Source: Dickeya poaceiphila
Lineage (GTDB): Bacteria; Pseudomonadota; Gammaproteobacteria; Enterobacterales; Enterobacteriaceae
Length of the DNA: 64,000 bases
Assembly (NCBI RefSeq): GCF_007858975.2
Contig: NZ_CP042220.2
Span: 2,046,001-2,110,000 of the forward strand
Direction of reading: 5' to 3'
Shown: piece after piece, positions 28,256 to 39,600 of the stretch
Layout of the letters: every line of letters begins with the position of its first letter
How positions within the stretch are numbered: the stretch's first letter is position 1
Made by a program: the position numbers and the translations under genes
The notes under the pieces: generated by a model
Databases searched by the model: none
Told to the model about the DNA's origin: nothing
The model's input: only the letters and a program-made list of their open reading frames with translations

Positions 28256-28289
28256 AAAACGGGTAGCCCATTTGGCTACCCGTTTTTTT
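28256..28289. terminator. Bidirectional intrinsic terminator fadR/ycgB
   Basis: AAAAACGGGTAGCC and GGCTACCCGTTTTT form a 14-base-pair stem with a CATTT loop, A-rich on one side and T-rich on the other, between convergent fadR and ycgB. Confidence 0.92.
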
Positions 28290-28317
28290 AACCTATGATA
28301 TACAATAGGATTGTATA

Positions 28318-29850
28318 TCATAGAGTAGTACGTGGCGGACAACGGTCAATCAGTTCGACACTGCCGTCCTCATTCATCTGTTCCAGTGTCACCTCAAACC
28401 CCCACAGGCGGTAAACATGCTTCATGACCTCGTGGCTGCTTTTATCCAGCGGAGCGCGGTTTTGCGGCACATAGCGCAGAGTCAGCGAACGATTGCCGCG
28501 TAAATCCACATTCCAGACCTGGATATTGGGTTCGATATTGCTCAGGTTGTACTGGGAAGACAGCTCCTGACGGATCTTCCGGTACCCTTTTTCATCATGG
28601 ATCGCGGCGATCTCCAGATAATTGTTGCGATCATCATCCAATACAGTAAACAGCCGGAAATCTCGCATCACTTTGGGTGACAGGAATTGGCTGATGAAAC
28701 TTTCATCTTTGAAGTTTTGCATGGCGAAATGCAGTGTTGTCAGCCAGTCCTTCCCTGCGATATCCGGGAACCAATAATGGTCTTCTTCCGTTGGATGTTG
28801 GCAGATGCGCTTGATGTCCTGAAACATGGCAAAGCCAAGCGCATACGGATTGATACCGTTGTAGTAAGGGCTGTTGTACGGCGGCTGGTAGACCACATTG
28901 GTATGGCTATGAAGAAATTCCAGCATAAAGCGGTCAGACAGTTTGCCCTCGTCATAGAGATGATTAAGGATGGTGTAGTGCCAAAATGTAGCCCAGCCTT
29001 CATTCATCACCTGAGTCTGCTTTTGCGGATAAAAATACTGGCTGATCTTACGCACGATACGCAGGATCTCTCGCTGCCACGGTTCCAGCAGCGGAGCATT
29101 TTTCTCCATGAAGTAGAGTAGATTCTCCTGCGGTTCATTTGGGAAACGGCGGGCTTTTTCCGGTGAGGTTTCCTGCTCACGGCGGGGCAGCGTGCGCCAG
29201 AGTTCGTTTACCTGACTTTGCAGGTAGGCTTCGCGGCTTTTCTGGCGCAACTTTTCCTCTTCCAGCGAGATCTTCTGCGGTCGTTTATAGCGGTCCACAC
29301 CGTAATTCATCAGTGCGTGGCAAGAGTCGAGTAGTTTCTCCACCTCATCGGCACCGTGACGTTCTTCGCATTGTGCAATGTACTGACGGGCGAACAGCAG
29401 GTAATCGACAATTGAACTGGCGTCGGTCCAACTGCGAAACAGATAATTACCCTTGAAGAATGAGTTATGGCCGTAGCAGGCATGAGCCATCACCAGTGCC
29501 TGCATCGGCATGGTGTTCTCTTCCATCAGGTAGGCGATACAAGGATTGGAGTTAATGACGATTTCGTATGCCAGCCCTTGCTGGCCGTGTTTATAGCGTT
29601 GTTCGGTTTCGATGAATTTCTTGCCGAATGACCAGTGGGCGTAGTTGATAGGCATCCCGATGCTGGAATAGGCGTCCATCATTTGCTCGGAGGTAATTAC
29701 CTCGATTTGGTGGGGATAGGTATCCAAACGGTACAGTTTGGCTACCCGGTCAATTTCATCCAGATAGACCTGCAGCAAATCGAATGTCCAGTCAGGTCCG
29801 TCACTTAGACGTTGTGGGTTTATAACCCGCTCATCAGTCGATATAGCCAT
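28318..29850 (-). CDS. ycgB: SpoVR family protein YcgB
   Basis: A 510-residue protein, identical in length to E. coli YcgB and similar throughout. It belongs to the SpoVR family, named for a Bacillus spore cortex gene; in enterobacteria ycgB is RpoS-controlled and of unknown function, often grouped with yeaG/yeaH. Conserved segments include MPINYAHWSFGKKF, NPCIAYLMEENTM, ACYGHNSFFKGN and NEGWATFWHY, the last resembling a metal-binding site. ATG 29850 has GAGGGG upstream. The gene is convergent with fadR and divergent from dadA, as in E. coli. Confidence 0.93.
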   Translation of the reverse strand: MAISTDERVINPQRLSDGPDWTFDLLQVYLDEIDRVAKLYRLDTYPHQIEVITSEQMMDAYSSIGMPINYAHWSFGKKFIETEQRYKHGQQGLAYEIVINSNPCIAYLMEENTMPMQALVMAHACYGHNSFFKGNYLFRSWTDASSIVDYLLFARQYIAQCEERHGADEVEKLLDSCHALMNYGVDRYKRPQKISLEEEKLRQKSREAYLQSQVNELWRTLPRREQETSPEKARRFPNEPQENLLYFMEKNAPLLEPWQREILRIVRKISQYFYPQKQTQVMNEGWATFWHYTILNHLYDEGKLSDRFMLEFLHSHTNVVYQPPYNSPYYNGINPYALGFAMFQDIKRICQHPTEEDHYWFPDIAGKDWLTTLHFAMQNFKDESFISQFLSPKVMRDFRLFTVLDDDRNNYLEIAAIHDEKGYRKIRQELSSQYNLSNIEPNIQVWNVDLRGNRSLTLRYVPQNRAPLDKSSHEVMKHVYRLWGFEVTLEQMNEDGSVELIDRCPPRTTL

Positions 29851-30185
29851 CAGCGCACCCCTCACTATAACTGCCGTCACCTCATTGCGTCGGCATATTT
29901 AATCGTAGCTTATTTTGGGAAAAGTGATGTGAAATCGGTAGCTTGGATGAAGTCCTTGTGTAGAGGGGCGGATGACGTATTTCCGTCGGCTACGCCTGAT
30001 GGCCGCACGTTGTTATCCGGTTATCCTACGCGGCTGGGTGCGTTTTCTCATAATAAATAAAAGCTATATCTGCAACAGATGACAATTGATAGCGGCATGT
30101 TAAAGTAGGTTTTTATTTCAGGCTTTAAGGCGTTGTATAGCATATTCCGCGGGATTGGCGGAGAAAAGTAGGGAGAACAGCAATA
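29851..30185. other. Intergenic region between ycgB and dadA
   Basis: 335 bases holding the two divergent promoters. Near 29995-30030 there is a stretch, GCCTGATGGCCGCACG and GTTATCCGG followed by CCTACG, that resembles a degenerate REP/BIME element. In E. coli dadA is controlled by Lrp and CRP; I could not define sites. A frame crossing this stretch has no support as a gene. Confidence 0.35.
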
Positions 30186-31436
30186 ATGAAGGTGGTTGTT
30201 TTAGGGAGTGGTGTTATCGGCGTCAGTACCGCCTGGTATCTGGCGCAATCAGGACATGACGTCACCGTCATTGACCGGCAAGCCGAAGCAGCTTTAGAAA
30301 CCAGCGCCGCCAATGCCGGTCAGATTTCCCCTGGCTATTCTGCGCCTTGGGCCGCACCAGGTATTCCGCTGAAAGCGGTCAAATGGCTATTTCAACGGCA
30401 CGCGCCCCTGGCGATTCGCCCTGATTTCACTGCTACGCAATTGTGCTGGATGTGGCAAATGTTGCTGAACTGCGACAACGCTCATTATCGCGTTAATAAA
30501 GCCCGTATGGTCCGGCTGGCTGAATACAGCCGCGATTGCCTGCAAGAACTGCGCACAGCAACCGGTATTGCTTATGAAGGACGTCAGGGAGGCACGTTGC
30601 AACTGTTCCGTACCCAGCAACAGTACGAAAACGCTTACCGTGATATTGCGGTCTTGAAAGAAGCCGGTGTGCCTTATGAATTACTGGAAGCCGATCAACT
30701 GGCTAATGTTGAGCCGGCACTGGCGGGGGTACGCCATAAATTAACCGGCGGATTGCGCCTGCCGCATGATGAAACTGGCGATTGCCAGCTGTTTACCCGT
30801 CAGTTGGCGGCGATGGCGACAAAAGCGGGCGTAACCTTCCGTTTCAATACGGAGGTACAACACCTTGAGGTGGAAGGGAAACGGGTCAGCGCGGTGTATT
30901 GTGATGGTGAAAAGATCGTGGCCGACGCTTACGTTATGGCTTGTGGCTCTTATTCCCGCGGTTTACTGGAAAAATGGTTCAGCATTCCGGTCTACCCACT
31001 CAAGGGGTATTCGCTGACCATTCCGCTGACCAGTGAGGCTGGGTCGCCGGTTTCCACCATATTGGATGAAACCTACAAGATCGCCATTACCCGTTTTGAT
31101 CAGCGCATTCGCGTCGGCGGCATGGCGGAAATCGCCGGATTTGATCTCTCCTTGAATCAGAAGCGCCGGGCTACGCTGGAAATGGTAGTGCGCGATCTAT
31201 ACCCGGATTGCGGACCGGTGGAACAGGCAACATTCTGGACCGGATTACGACCCATGACGCCGGATGGCACGCCGCTGGTGGGGCGTTCGCCGTTACACAA
31301 TCTGTACCTGAACACCGGGCACGGTACATTGGGTTGGACCATGGGATGTGGCTCCGGTCAGTTGCTGGCCGATATCATTTCCGGCAAAACACCGGCAATT
31401 GAATACGACGATCTCTCTTTCTCTCGCTACGCCTGA
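30186..31436 (+). CDS. dadA: D-amino acid dehydrogenase small subunit DadA
   Basis: A 416-residue FAD-dependent dehydrogenase of the DAO family that oxidises D-alanine and other D-amino acids to keto acids at the inner membrane. The dinucleotide-binding motif [18 protein letters not shown] is at the N-terminus; [19 protein letters not shown] and the C-terminal [17 protein letters not shown] and [16 protein letters not shown] are typical. In E. coli dadA is followed by the alanine racemase gene dadX; here a terminator and an unrelated minus-strand gene come next, so dadX is missing from this locus. GGGAGA precedes the ATG. Confidence 0.96.
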   Translation: MKVVVLGSGVIGVSTAWYLAQSGHDVTVIDRQAEAALETSAANAGQISPGYSAPWAAPGIPLKAVKWLFQRHAPLAIRPDFTATQLCWMWQMLLNCDNAHYRVNKARMVRLAEYSRDCLQELRTATGIAYEGRQGGTLQLFRTQQQYENAYRDIAVLKEAGVPYELLEADQLANVEPALAGVRHKLTGGLRLPHDETGDCQLFTRQLAAMATKAGVTFRFNTEVQHLEVEGKRVSAVYCDGEKIVADAYVMACGSYSRGLLEKWFSIPVYPLKGYSLTIPLTSEAGSPVSTILDETYKIAITRFDQRIRVGGMAEIAGFDLSLNQKRRATLEMVVRDLYPDCGPVEQATFWTGLRPMTPDGTPLVGRSPLHNLYLNTGHGTLGWTMGCGSGQLLADIISGKTPAIEYDDLSFSRYA

Positions 31437-31454
31437 ATCCATGTTTCAAATAAT

Positions 31455-31486
31455 GAGCTAACCGCCCCAGCCGAGGCGGTTAGCTC
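31455..31486. terminator. Bidirectional terminator dadA / binding protein gene
   Basis: GAGCTAACCGCC and GGCGGTTAGCTC form a perfect 12-base-pair stem with an eight-base loop between convergent genes. The T run after it is short (TATTAAT), but the stem is strong. Confidence 0.7.
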
Positions 31487-31513
31487 TATTAATGACGTCT
31501 ACTAAATTATTGA

Positions 31514-32635
31514 TTAGTTGGCCAGTGGTGCATCCGGGTGCAGGCCGAGCCAGCCTGGAGTCGGGTCGCCTTTGGCTTCGCCCACGTACAGGCTCATTTG
31601 CGCACGGAAGCGCTCAACCGCAGCGCGGTCAGACATGAAGTCAGCAAAAGCTTGTGGACGAGTATTGCGATATTCCCAGATGTGTTTGTAGCCAGCCGGT
31701 GGCGCTACATCGGTACGTACTGACCACATACGTGAAACCTGAGTTTGTGTTTCTGGGTCCAGCAGCCAGCTCAGGTACAGCTTGGCGCTTTCCGGGTGTT
31801 TAGCCTGTTTGAAGATTGCCGCGCGCTGCGCCCAGGAGACAAACGGGTCACTCTTCGGCAGCACAAAGCGGGTCACCGAACCTGCCGCCGGGACCAGCGC
31901 ACCGGAGCTGGAGAAGGTCGCGCTGTATTTGCCGGTGGCTATCTGAGCGCCGGGAACGTTAGTACCGCGTACGTAAACCGGGTCCTGCTCTTGCAGTTTT
32001 GCAACAAAATCCCAGCCGTATTTATCCACGACCTGTTTGTACCAGAACAGCACGGCGTCATCGTCGTTGGGATAGGCCAGAATCAGGTTGCCTTTCAGGT
32101 CGGGGCGCAGATAATCTTTTGCTTCTCGCGGCCAGGCGTTTTCATCCAGCAGTTGGGTGTTGACCACGTTGCTAAAGGCAATCACATAGGCACCAATCCA
32201 CGCGCCATCTGCATCACGAAATTCCGGGTAGATTTTGTCCCAACCCACGGGTTTGTAGTTCAGCAACACGCCCTGTTTTTTCCAGCGTGGGAAATCCTGT
32301 ATCGTTTGCAGTTGCACCACATCTGGAATCAGGGTGTTGGTAGCCAGTTGGTTGTCAATACGCGCATCGTGGTACTTGCTGTAATCGACGATCACGTTCA
32401 GTTTGATGCCGGGAAAACGTTTTTCAAATGCCTGCTTAAAGCCATTTTGCTGTGACTGTACGTCGCCGCCAGCATAAACGGTCACTGTACCGCCTTCCTG
32501 TAATGCGCTCTGATAAATTTCATCCAGCGAACGCGTGTCCGGTGCGACAGCCGCCTGGCTTTGCCAGGTGCTGATACCGGCCATCATCGTCAGCATCAAC
32601 GCGGTTTTCTTTAGGTACTTCCCAGTGTATTGCAT
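31514..32635 (-). CDS. Orphan ABC transporter periplasmic binding protein
   Basis: A 373-residue secreted protein with a signal peptide (KKTALMLTMMAGISTWQSQA, likely cleaved after QAA) and the fold signature of the iron/phosphonate-type extracellular solute-binding family: YAGGDVQSQQNGFKQAFEKRFPGIK, PDVVQLQTIQDFPRW, FSNVVNTQLLDE. These proteins bind Fe3+ or small anions and deliver them to an ABC permease. No permease or ATPase gene is adjacent, so its partner must be elsewhere or it acts in another way. ATG 32635 has AAGGAGA. The ligand cannot be told from the sequence. Confidence 0.8.
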   Translation of the reverse strand: MQYTGKYLKKTALMLTMMAGISTWQSQAAVAPDTRSLDEIYQSALQEGGTVTVYAGGDVQSQQNGFKQAFEKRFPGIKLNVIVDYSKYHDARIDNQLATNTLIPDVVQLQTIQDFPRWKKQGVLLNYKPVGWDKIYPEFRDADGAWIGAYVIAFSNVVNTQLLDENAWPREAKDYLRPDLKGNLILAYPNDDDAVLFWYKQVVDKYGWDFVAKLQEQDPVYVRGTNVPGAQIATGKYSATFSSSGALVPAAGSVTRFVLPKSDPFVSWAQRAAIFKQAKHPESAKLYLSWLLDPETQTQVSRMWSVRTDVAPPAGYKHIWEYRNTRPQAFADFMSDRAAVERFRAQMSLYVGEAKGDPTPGWLGLHPDAPLAN

Positions 32636-33180
32636 CGTAGTCTCCTTGACTTGGGATAAAAATCCGTGCCGACGTACGGTGTCTATCAATGTTGACGGCG
32701 GCTACGGCGTGAGTGGCGAGTCACAATGCGCGACGCGCCGGACTGGCAGGGAATTAGGAATCGAGTGTATCGGATTACATAAAAACGAACAGGAAGAAAA
32801 AGTGAATAATATAGTTAAAAGCTTTGAATGATTAATGAGGGTGGTCTGTCCCGCTAAAGACAGATTTACTGGTGTTAAATGATGTTTCTGGTGGTCTCAA
32901 GTGTCTTGATTGTTTATTTTTTCTAATAATTTTCTATTGGGTAATGCAATGGTCTGATTATGGTGAAAGAGGATGTGGATCACAGACAATCGATAAAAGA
33001 GAGTCTGGCTATTGAAGCCATTCACTGCTGTTTCGTTTTACAAGATATACCGCCTGAACAGATTTTCTGAAAATATCTCGATTTGCTGCGTAACATCCCC
33101 GCTAATCCTATTGAATGCTAAGATATTTGCTGACTGTACCGTTATTCGGTACACCGTTGTGGCAACGAGCAGAGATAGTG
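32636..33180. other. Gap upstream of recC
   Basis: 545 bases without a supported gene, with a shift from GC-rich to AT-rich at about 32770. It includes the promoter of the binding-protein gene (minus) and presumably that of recC (plus). The inverted repeat just upstream of recC is listed separately. Short frames here lack ribosome-binding sites. Confidence 0.45.
33135..33153. promoter_or_regulatory. Inverted repeat upstream of recC
   Basis: TGTACCG, a TTATT spacer and CGGTACA form a perfect seven-base inverted repeat 27 bases before the recC start. It could be an operator or an mRNA hairpin; the binding factor is unknown. Confidence 0.3.
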
Positions 33181-36100
33181 ATGAGCGAAAACAGGTTACA
33201 ACCCGGTTTGATGGCGATCCACAGCAACCATCCTGAAGCTTTACGTGATGTATTGGTGTCGTGGATGGCGTCTAATCCGCTAGCCGGGTTGGAAAACGAG
33301 CTGATTCTGGTACAGAGCAACGGCATCGGGCAGTGGCTGAAACTGGCACTGGCGCGTGATACCCACGGGGGTGGATGCGGCGTAGCCGCAGCGCTGGACG
33401 TTCAGTTGCCGTCGCGTTTTTTCTGGCAGGTTTACCGGTCGGTGTTGGGGCATGATCAGGTGCCGGAAACCTCGCCATTCGAGAAATCATTGCTGGTATG
33501 GCGACTGTTGCGGCTGTTGCCTGAGCTGCTAACACAACCGGAATTCGCTACGCTGGCGCGTTTTCTGCGGCAGGATACCGACTTGCGTAAGCATTACCAG
33601 TTGGCCGAACGGCTGGCTGACCTGTTTGACCAATATCAGGTGTATCGCGCTGACTGGCTGGCTGACTGGACTGCCGGGCGTGACGTGCTGACCAGCCACC
33701 GACGCGGCGTGGAACCGCTGCCGGATGAACAGCACTGGCAACCGCTGTTGTGGCGCGCGCTACTGATGGATACCGGCGAGGCGCTGGCCGGCACCAGCCG
33801 AGCGGCGCTGCACCGGCGCTTTCTGGATGAGGTAAAACAGCGGGACGATAGCGAACGCCCGGCAGGGTTACCCTCGCGGGTGGTTGTCTTTGGCATCTCA
33901 TCGTTGTCACAGCAGGCACTGGAACTGCTGGCCGCCATTGGGCGCTGGACCCAGATATTCATGTGCGTACATAACCCGTGCGAGCATTACTGGGGCGATA
34001 TTATTGCCGATAAGGACCTGCTGCGTGCCGAGCGTGTCCGCCAGCAACGTAAACCCGGTATGCCGCAGACCATCGCGCTGGAAGAACTGCATCAACATGC
34101 CCACCCGCTGTTGGCGGCGTGGGGTAAACAAGGGCGCGATTACATCGGGCTGCTGGATGAATATGATCAGCGCGAGCGGTACGCCTCACTGATTCAGCGT
34201 GCCGACCTGTTTTACAGCAACGGCGAAGACTGTCTGCTGCATCAGTTACAGGACGACATTCGGGATTTGCGACCGCTGTCGGACAGCCGTGCGCGCTGGC
34301 CTGCCGTCGATTCACGGCATGATCGTTCGATCCGTTTTCATATTGCGCATAGTCCACAGCGTGAAGTGGAAGTGCTGCATGACCAACTGCTGGCGGCATT
34401 TACCGCTGACCCGACGCTGCGTCCGCGAGATGTGATCGTGATGGTGCCGGACATCAACGGCTATGCGCCGCATATTCAGGCGGTGTTCGGGTTGATCGAC
34501 CGGAAGGACCCGCGTTACATCCCGTTCAGCGTGGCGGATCGTGGGCCGCGCCAGAATAACCTGCTGCTGGCGGCGCTGGAAAAATTGTTAAACCTGCCGC
34601 AGTCACGCGTGGCGGTCAGCGATGTGCTGGACTTGCTGGAGGTGCCGGCGGTGCGCCAGCGCTTTGCCATCGCTGAAGAACAATTGCCGCTGTTGCAGCG
34701 CTGGGTCCGGGCTGCCAATGTGCGCTGGGGGTTACACGCCCGTCAGCGCCAAAGCCTTAACCTGCCTGATGCGCCGGAACAGAATAGCTGGTTTTTTGGT
34801 CTGCGCCGTATGTTGCTGGGGTACGCGGTGGGTGCAGGCGGTGCCTGGCGGAATATTGAACCGCTGGATGAAATCGGTGGGCTGGATGCGGTGCTGGCTG
34901 GGCAACTGGCGCTGTTGCTTGACCGGCTGGATTATAGCTGGCAGCAGCTCTGTCAGCCTGCGACACCGGTGCAATGGGGTGAACGGTTACGTACGCTGTT
35001 GAGCACGTTCTTTGCCGCAGATGGGGGGGAAGACGGCTTCATGCTGCTGCAACTGGACGAAGGATTACAGAACTGGCTGGAGGCGTGCGAATCGGTCGCG
35101 CTGGAGCGGGCGTTACCGCTGTCGGTGGTGCGCGAGCACTGGCTGGGGCTGTTTGAGCAGTCGAGCCTGACCCAGCCGTTTTTTGCTGGTGCCGTCACCT
35201 TCGCCACGCTGATGCCGATGCGCGCCATTCCATTTCGTCATGTCTGTCTGCTGGGAATGAATGACGGCGATTATCCCCGTAACCGGGTGCCGCTGGACTT
35301 CGACCTGATGGGGCATGACTACCGCCCCGGCGATCGTTCCCGCCGCGAAGACGACCGCTACCTGTTTTTGGAGGCACTGCTGTCGGCGCGTGAACATTTT
35401 TACATCAGTTGGGTGGGGCGTAGCATCCACGATAACAGCGAACGCCCGCCTTCGGTGCTGGTGGCGCAACTGCGCGACCATCTAAGCAACGGCTGGCGGA
35501 CCGTTGACGGGCAGGATGTGTTGTCCGCGTTGACGGTGGAACACCGGTTGCAGCCATTCAGCCCGGATTATTTTACCGCCGGCAGCCCGTTGTTCAGTTA
35601 TGCCCGCGAATGGCGCACCGGGCTGCTGCCACAGGATACTCCGGCTACGGATACCGCGCTGGACGATTATCGGCAGGATGGCGTGCTGACGCTGCGGCAA
35701 CTGGCGGATTTTGTCCGTGACCCGGTACGCAGTTTCTTCCGGTTGCGGCTCAACGTCTGGTTCGAACAGGAAGACCCCACCAGTCAGGATCAGGAACCAT
35801 TTGCCATGGATGCGCTGGAAAACTGGCGCTTGCAACATGAACTGATCGAGGAACAGAAAGCCGCGTTACGTCGGCATCTTCCCCGTGAGCAGGCGCTGAC
35901 GGCACAACTGGCACGCATCGCCCGGCGCGGCGAACTGGCGCCCGGTGGCTTCACCACGGTGCTGGTGCAGGATTTGGCGGAGCCTATGGCGGATTTGTTC
36001 ACCCGTTACCAGCAGGAACAGGAAAAATGGCCGAAATCGGTATCTGACGAACCGCTGTTGTGGCCCGATTTACCGCTGGAAGACTGGCTGAATGAACTGC

Positions 36101-36657
36101 GCGTTGATGAGCAGGGCAACCGCTGTCGGCTGGTGCTGGAAAGCGGCGGGTTGCTCCATCCCACACGGCGTAGTTACCGCTTCGACAAGCTATTGCCTTT
36201 CTGGGTGACGCATCTGGCCGGGCACCTTGATGGGCAACCGCTGCATAGTACGCTGGTCAGCAAAAACGGTACTGTTTACCTGCCGGCGCTGGAACCGCAG
36301 CAGGCGAAAGTGTACTGGCTGGCGCTGGTCGATGCCTGGCGAGAGGGAATGCGTTACCCGTTGCCGCTGGCGGTAAAAACCGGATTTCGCTGGCTGGAAG
36401 CGGGCGGAGAACCGGATCAAGCGCTGGATGGTGAAGCGGGTAACGCGGCACGCCAGTGCTATGAGGAGCATGACCCGGCTAACCGCAAGTTTGCTGAATC
36501 CGCGTCTAACGCCTATCTGTCCCGCGCGTTTCCAGGCTTCGACCAGTTGTGGGCCAACGGCGAGTTCGCCCGCTGGACGCAGCAACTGCTGGCACCGCTG
36601 TACCTGACGCTGAAAGCGGCGTCGGCGAAAAATAGGAAATCAGGAGGCCAGTCATGA
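33181..36657 (+). CDS. recC: Exodeoxyribonuclease V gamma subunit RecC
   Basis: A 1158-residue RecC, somewhat longer than E. coli's 1122. RecC holds RecB and RecD together, splits the duplex and recognises Chi. Matching blocks include LVQSNGIGQWLKLALA, DLFDQYQVYRADWL, CHNPCEHYWGDI, HSPQREVEVLHDQLLAAF, PRDVIVMVPDI and FRHVCLLGMNDGDYPR. Overall similarity to E. coli RecC is modest. The ATG at 33181 follows GAGATAGTG; the frame is open to 33115. The stop overlaps the recB start (ATGA), so recB follows directly. The ptrA gene that lies between recC and recB in E. coli is not present, as in Pseudomonas. Confidence 0.92.
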   Translation: MSENRLQPGLMAIHSNHPEALRDVLVSWMASNPLAGLENELILVQSNGIGQWLKLALARDTHGGGCGVAAALDVQLPSRFFWQVYRSVLGHDQVPETSPFEKSLLVWRLLRLLPELLTQPEFATLARFLRQDTDLRKHYQLAERLADLFDQYQVYRADWLADWTAGRDVLTSHRRGVEPLPDEQHWQPLLWRALLMDTGEALAGTSRAALHRRFLDEVKQRDDSERPAGLPSRVVVFGISSLSQQALELLAAIGRWTQIFMCVHNPCEHYWGDIIADKDLLRAERVRQQRKPGMPQTIALEELHQHAHPLLAAWGKQGRDYIGLLDEYDQRERYASLIQRADLFYSNGEDCLLHQLQDDIRDLRPLSDSRARWPAVDSRHDRSIRFHIAHSPQREVEVLHDQLLAAFTADPTLRPRDVIVMVPDINGYAPHIQAVFGLIDRKDPRYIPFSVADRGPRQNNLLLAALEKLLNLPQSRVAVSDVLDLLEVPAVRQRFAIAEEQLPLLQRWVRAANVRWGLHARQRQSLNLPDAPEQNSWFFGLRRMLLGYAVGAGGAWRNIEPLDEIGGLDAVLAGQLALLLDRLDYSWQQLCQPATPVQWGERLRTLLSTFFAADGGEDGFMLLQLDEGLQNWLEACESVALERALPLSVVREHWLGLFEQSSLTQPFFAGAVTFATLMPMRAIPFRHVCLLGMNDGDYPRNRVPLDFDLMGHDYRPGDRSRREDDRYLFLEALLSAREHFYISWVGRSIHDNSERPPSVLVAQLRDHLSNGWRTVDGQDVLSALTVEHRLQPFSPDYFTAGSPLFSYAREWRTGLLPQDTPATDTALDDYRQDGVLTLRQLADFVRDPVRSFFRLRLNVWFEQEDPTSQDQEPFAMDALENWRLQHELIEEQKAALRRHLPREQALTAQLARIARRGELAPGGFTTVLVQDLAEPMADLFTRYQQEQEKWPKSVSDEPLLWPDLPLEDWLNELRVDEQGNRCRLVLESGGLLHPTRRSYRFDKLLPFWVTHLAGHLDGQPLHSTLVSKNGTVYLPALEPQQAKVYWLALVDAWREGMRYPLPLAVKTGFRWLEAGGEPDQALDGEAGNAARQCYEEHDPANRKFAESASNAYLSRAFPGFDQLWANGEFARWTQQLLAPLYLTLKAASAKNRKSGGQS

Positions 36658-39600
36658 CGGCGCGTTCGTTACCTTCTCCGCTGGATGTGCTGCGCTTTCC
36701 GCTCTCCGGCAGCCGGTTAATTGAAGCCAGCGCCGGCACCGGCAAAACCTTCACCATCGCCATGCTGTATGTACGGCTGGTGCTGGGGCACGGCAGCGAG
36801 CAGGCGTTTTCCCGCCCGCTCACCCCGCCGGAAATTCTGGTGGTGACCTTTACCGATGCCGCCACCCGCGAGCTGCGTGACCGCATTCGCGCCCGGCTGG
36901 CGCAGGCGGCTGGCTATTTTCAGCCGGATGGCAAAGATGGCAAGGATGAAGAGGCCGATCCGTTGTTGCGGGAACTTCGCACCGGTTACCCGCCGGAACA
37001 GTGGCCGGACTGTGCGCGCAAACTACAACTGGCCGCCGAATGGATGGACGAAGCGGCGGTATCCACCATCCACAGCTGGTGTAACCGGATGCTGGGCGAA
37101 CATGCGTTTGACAGCGGCAGCCTGTTTAACCAAACGCTGGAAACCGACCAGCGTGAATTGTTACTGGAAGTCGTGCGTGATTACTGGCGCACCTTCTTTT
37201 TCCCGCTCGATGCCCGCGATGTGCTGGAACTACGTGATAGCTGGGCATCACCGGACGATTTTTACCGCAGTGTGACGCCGCTGCTGGAGTATGCCGATGA
37301 AATGGGTATCGATGACCTGCCAGCACAGATTTTCAGCGCTGTCCGTGAAGAAAAAACGCACCGACTGGCGGCGCTAAAAGCGCCCTGGCCGCAGTGGTGC
37401 GACGAACTGCGCGAGTTGCTGAACGCAGCGGTGGCAGAGAAAAAGGCGGATGGCCGCAAGCTGCAAGCTCGTTATTTCGGCCCGTGGCTGGACAAACTGC
37501 ACCACTGGGCCACCAGCGATGAGACGACGTTGGATATCGGCACCGGCTGGACGCGGCTGACCCCGCAAGGGCTACGGGAGTGCTGGAAAGTGCCCGAAGA
37601 CGCGCCGCAGCACCCGGCACTGAGTGCGATGGAGACGCTGGCGCAGCAGTTAAGCGAATTACCGGAGCCACGTAGTCAACTGTTACGTCATGCCTGCCGT
37701 TGGGTTAGTCAGCGTTTTCGTCACGAGCAGGATAGCCGGGCGCAAATGGGTTTTCAGGATCTGCTGACCCGGCTGGATGCCGCATTGCGCGGCGATAACG
37801 GCGAACGGCTGGCGCAGCGTATTCGCCGACAGTTTCCGGTAGCGATGATCGACGAATTTCAGGACACCGATCCATTGCAATACCGCATTTTCGATACCCT
37901 GTACCGGGTGGCGAACAACGATCCACAGCAGGGGCTGATCCTGATAGGCGACCCGAAACAGGCGATTTACGCGTTTCGCGGTGCGGATATCTATACCTAT
38001 TTGCGCGCCCGCCGCGATACCGAGGGGCGACATTACACACTGGGTACTAACTTCCGCTCCACGCAGGCGATGGTCGATGCCGTTAATCAGGTGTTCATGC
38101 AGGCGGAAAACCGCGCTGACGGCGCGGGTGCATTTTTGTTTCGCCAGCCGGACGGTGACAATCCGGTGCCGTTTCTGCCGGTGCAGGCCAATGGCCGTGA
38201 TGAAAGCTGGGTGCTGGAGGGGGCGCAAGCGGCGGCGTTGACGTGCTGGATGCTGGAAACCGAGGAGCCGCTGTCGTCGGCGGAATACCGTCAGCGCATG
38301 GCTGCTGGCTGCGCCCGCGAAATGGTGCGGTTGTTACAGCTCGGCGTGCAGGGGCAGGCCGGTTTTACTGTACCAGGGCAGGCATGGCGTCCGGTCAGAC
38401 CGGGAGACATGGCGGTGCTGGTCAATACCGGGCGTGAGGCGATGGCGGTGCGGGCGCAATTGTCCGCTCGCGGCGTGCGCAGCGTTTATCTGTCGGACAG
38501 AGAATCGGTGTTCGACAGTCCACAAGCCAGTGAGCTGCACTGTTGGCTGGCTGCCTGTGCTGATCCGGAGAATGATCGGTTGTTGCGCGCCGCGCTGGCA
38601 ACCCCGTTACTGGGGATGAGCTGGCAGGCGCTTGAACGCCTTAACCACGACGAGCAGGAGTGGGAAAACCGGGTAATGCAATTTGTTCGCTACCAGAACT
38701 GCTGGCGACAGCAAGGCGTGTTGCCGATGTTACGGCGCTTGATGTGGGAGTTCGATGTGCCGCGCCGGTTACTGGTTGCCGATAACGCCCGTGCGCTGAC
38801 CGATGTGCTGCACCTCTCGGAGCTGTTGCAACAAGCCAGCGTGCATCTGGATGGCGAACACGCGCTGATCCGCTATCTGGCGGAACAGTGTCAGGCGGAT
38901 AACCCCGGTGGCGACACGCTGAAACTGCGGCTGGAAAGCGATGCCGATCTGGTGAAGGTGGTGACCGTCCACAAATCTAAAGGACTGGAATATCCGCTGG
39001 TGTTTCTGCCGTTCGCCTGTGCGTTTCGTGCCGTCAGCCACCGCGATGTGCCGCTGAAATTTCATGATGATGATGGGCAGCTGCGCCTTGAGCTGACCGC
39101 CAGCGACGAGGCGGTGCAGCGTGCTGACCATGAGCGGCTGGGCGAGGACTTGCGTAAGTTTTATGTGGCGTTGACTCGCGCCCGCTACGCGCTGTGGCTT
39201 GGCATCGCGCCGCTGAAAGCGCTGGAAAAAAGCGCGCCCGGTTATCTGCTCGGCGCGGGCGAGCCGCTGGAGCCGGGACAACTGGCGCAGCGGTTGTCGG
39301 CCTGGTGCGGCGCGCATAGCCAGATAGCGCCGTTGCCGGAAACGGATGCGGCGATTTATCGCGCGGTGCGGACGTTGCCGTCGCTGGGTCAGGAACCGCC
39401 GTTGCCGGATATCAGCCGCCACCGCTGGCGCATTACCAGCTATTCCGGGTTGCAACTGGCGCCGGAAGGGCATTACCACGAACGTCGTGAGTTGTTTGCG
39501 AACGAGACGCCTGAAGTACAAAGCGCGCAGCAGGAAACTTTCAGTGAACCGCAGGAAGCCGCAGAGCGTCTGCCGCCGTTGCCGACCGGTCATGATATGT

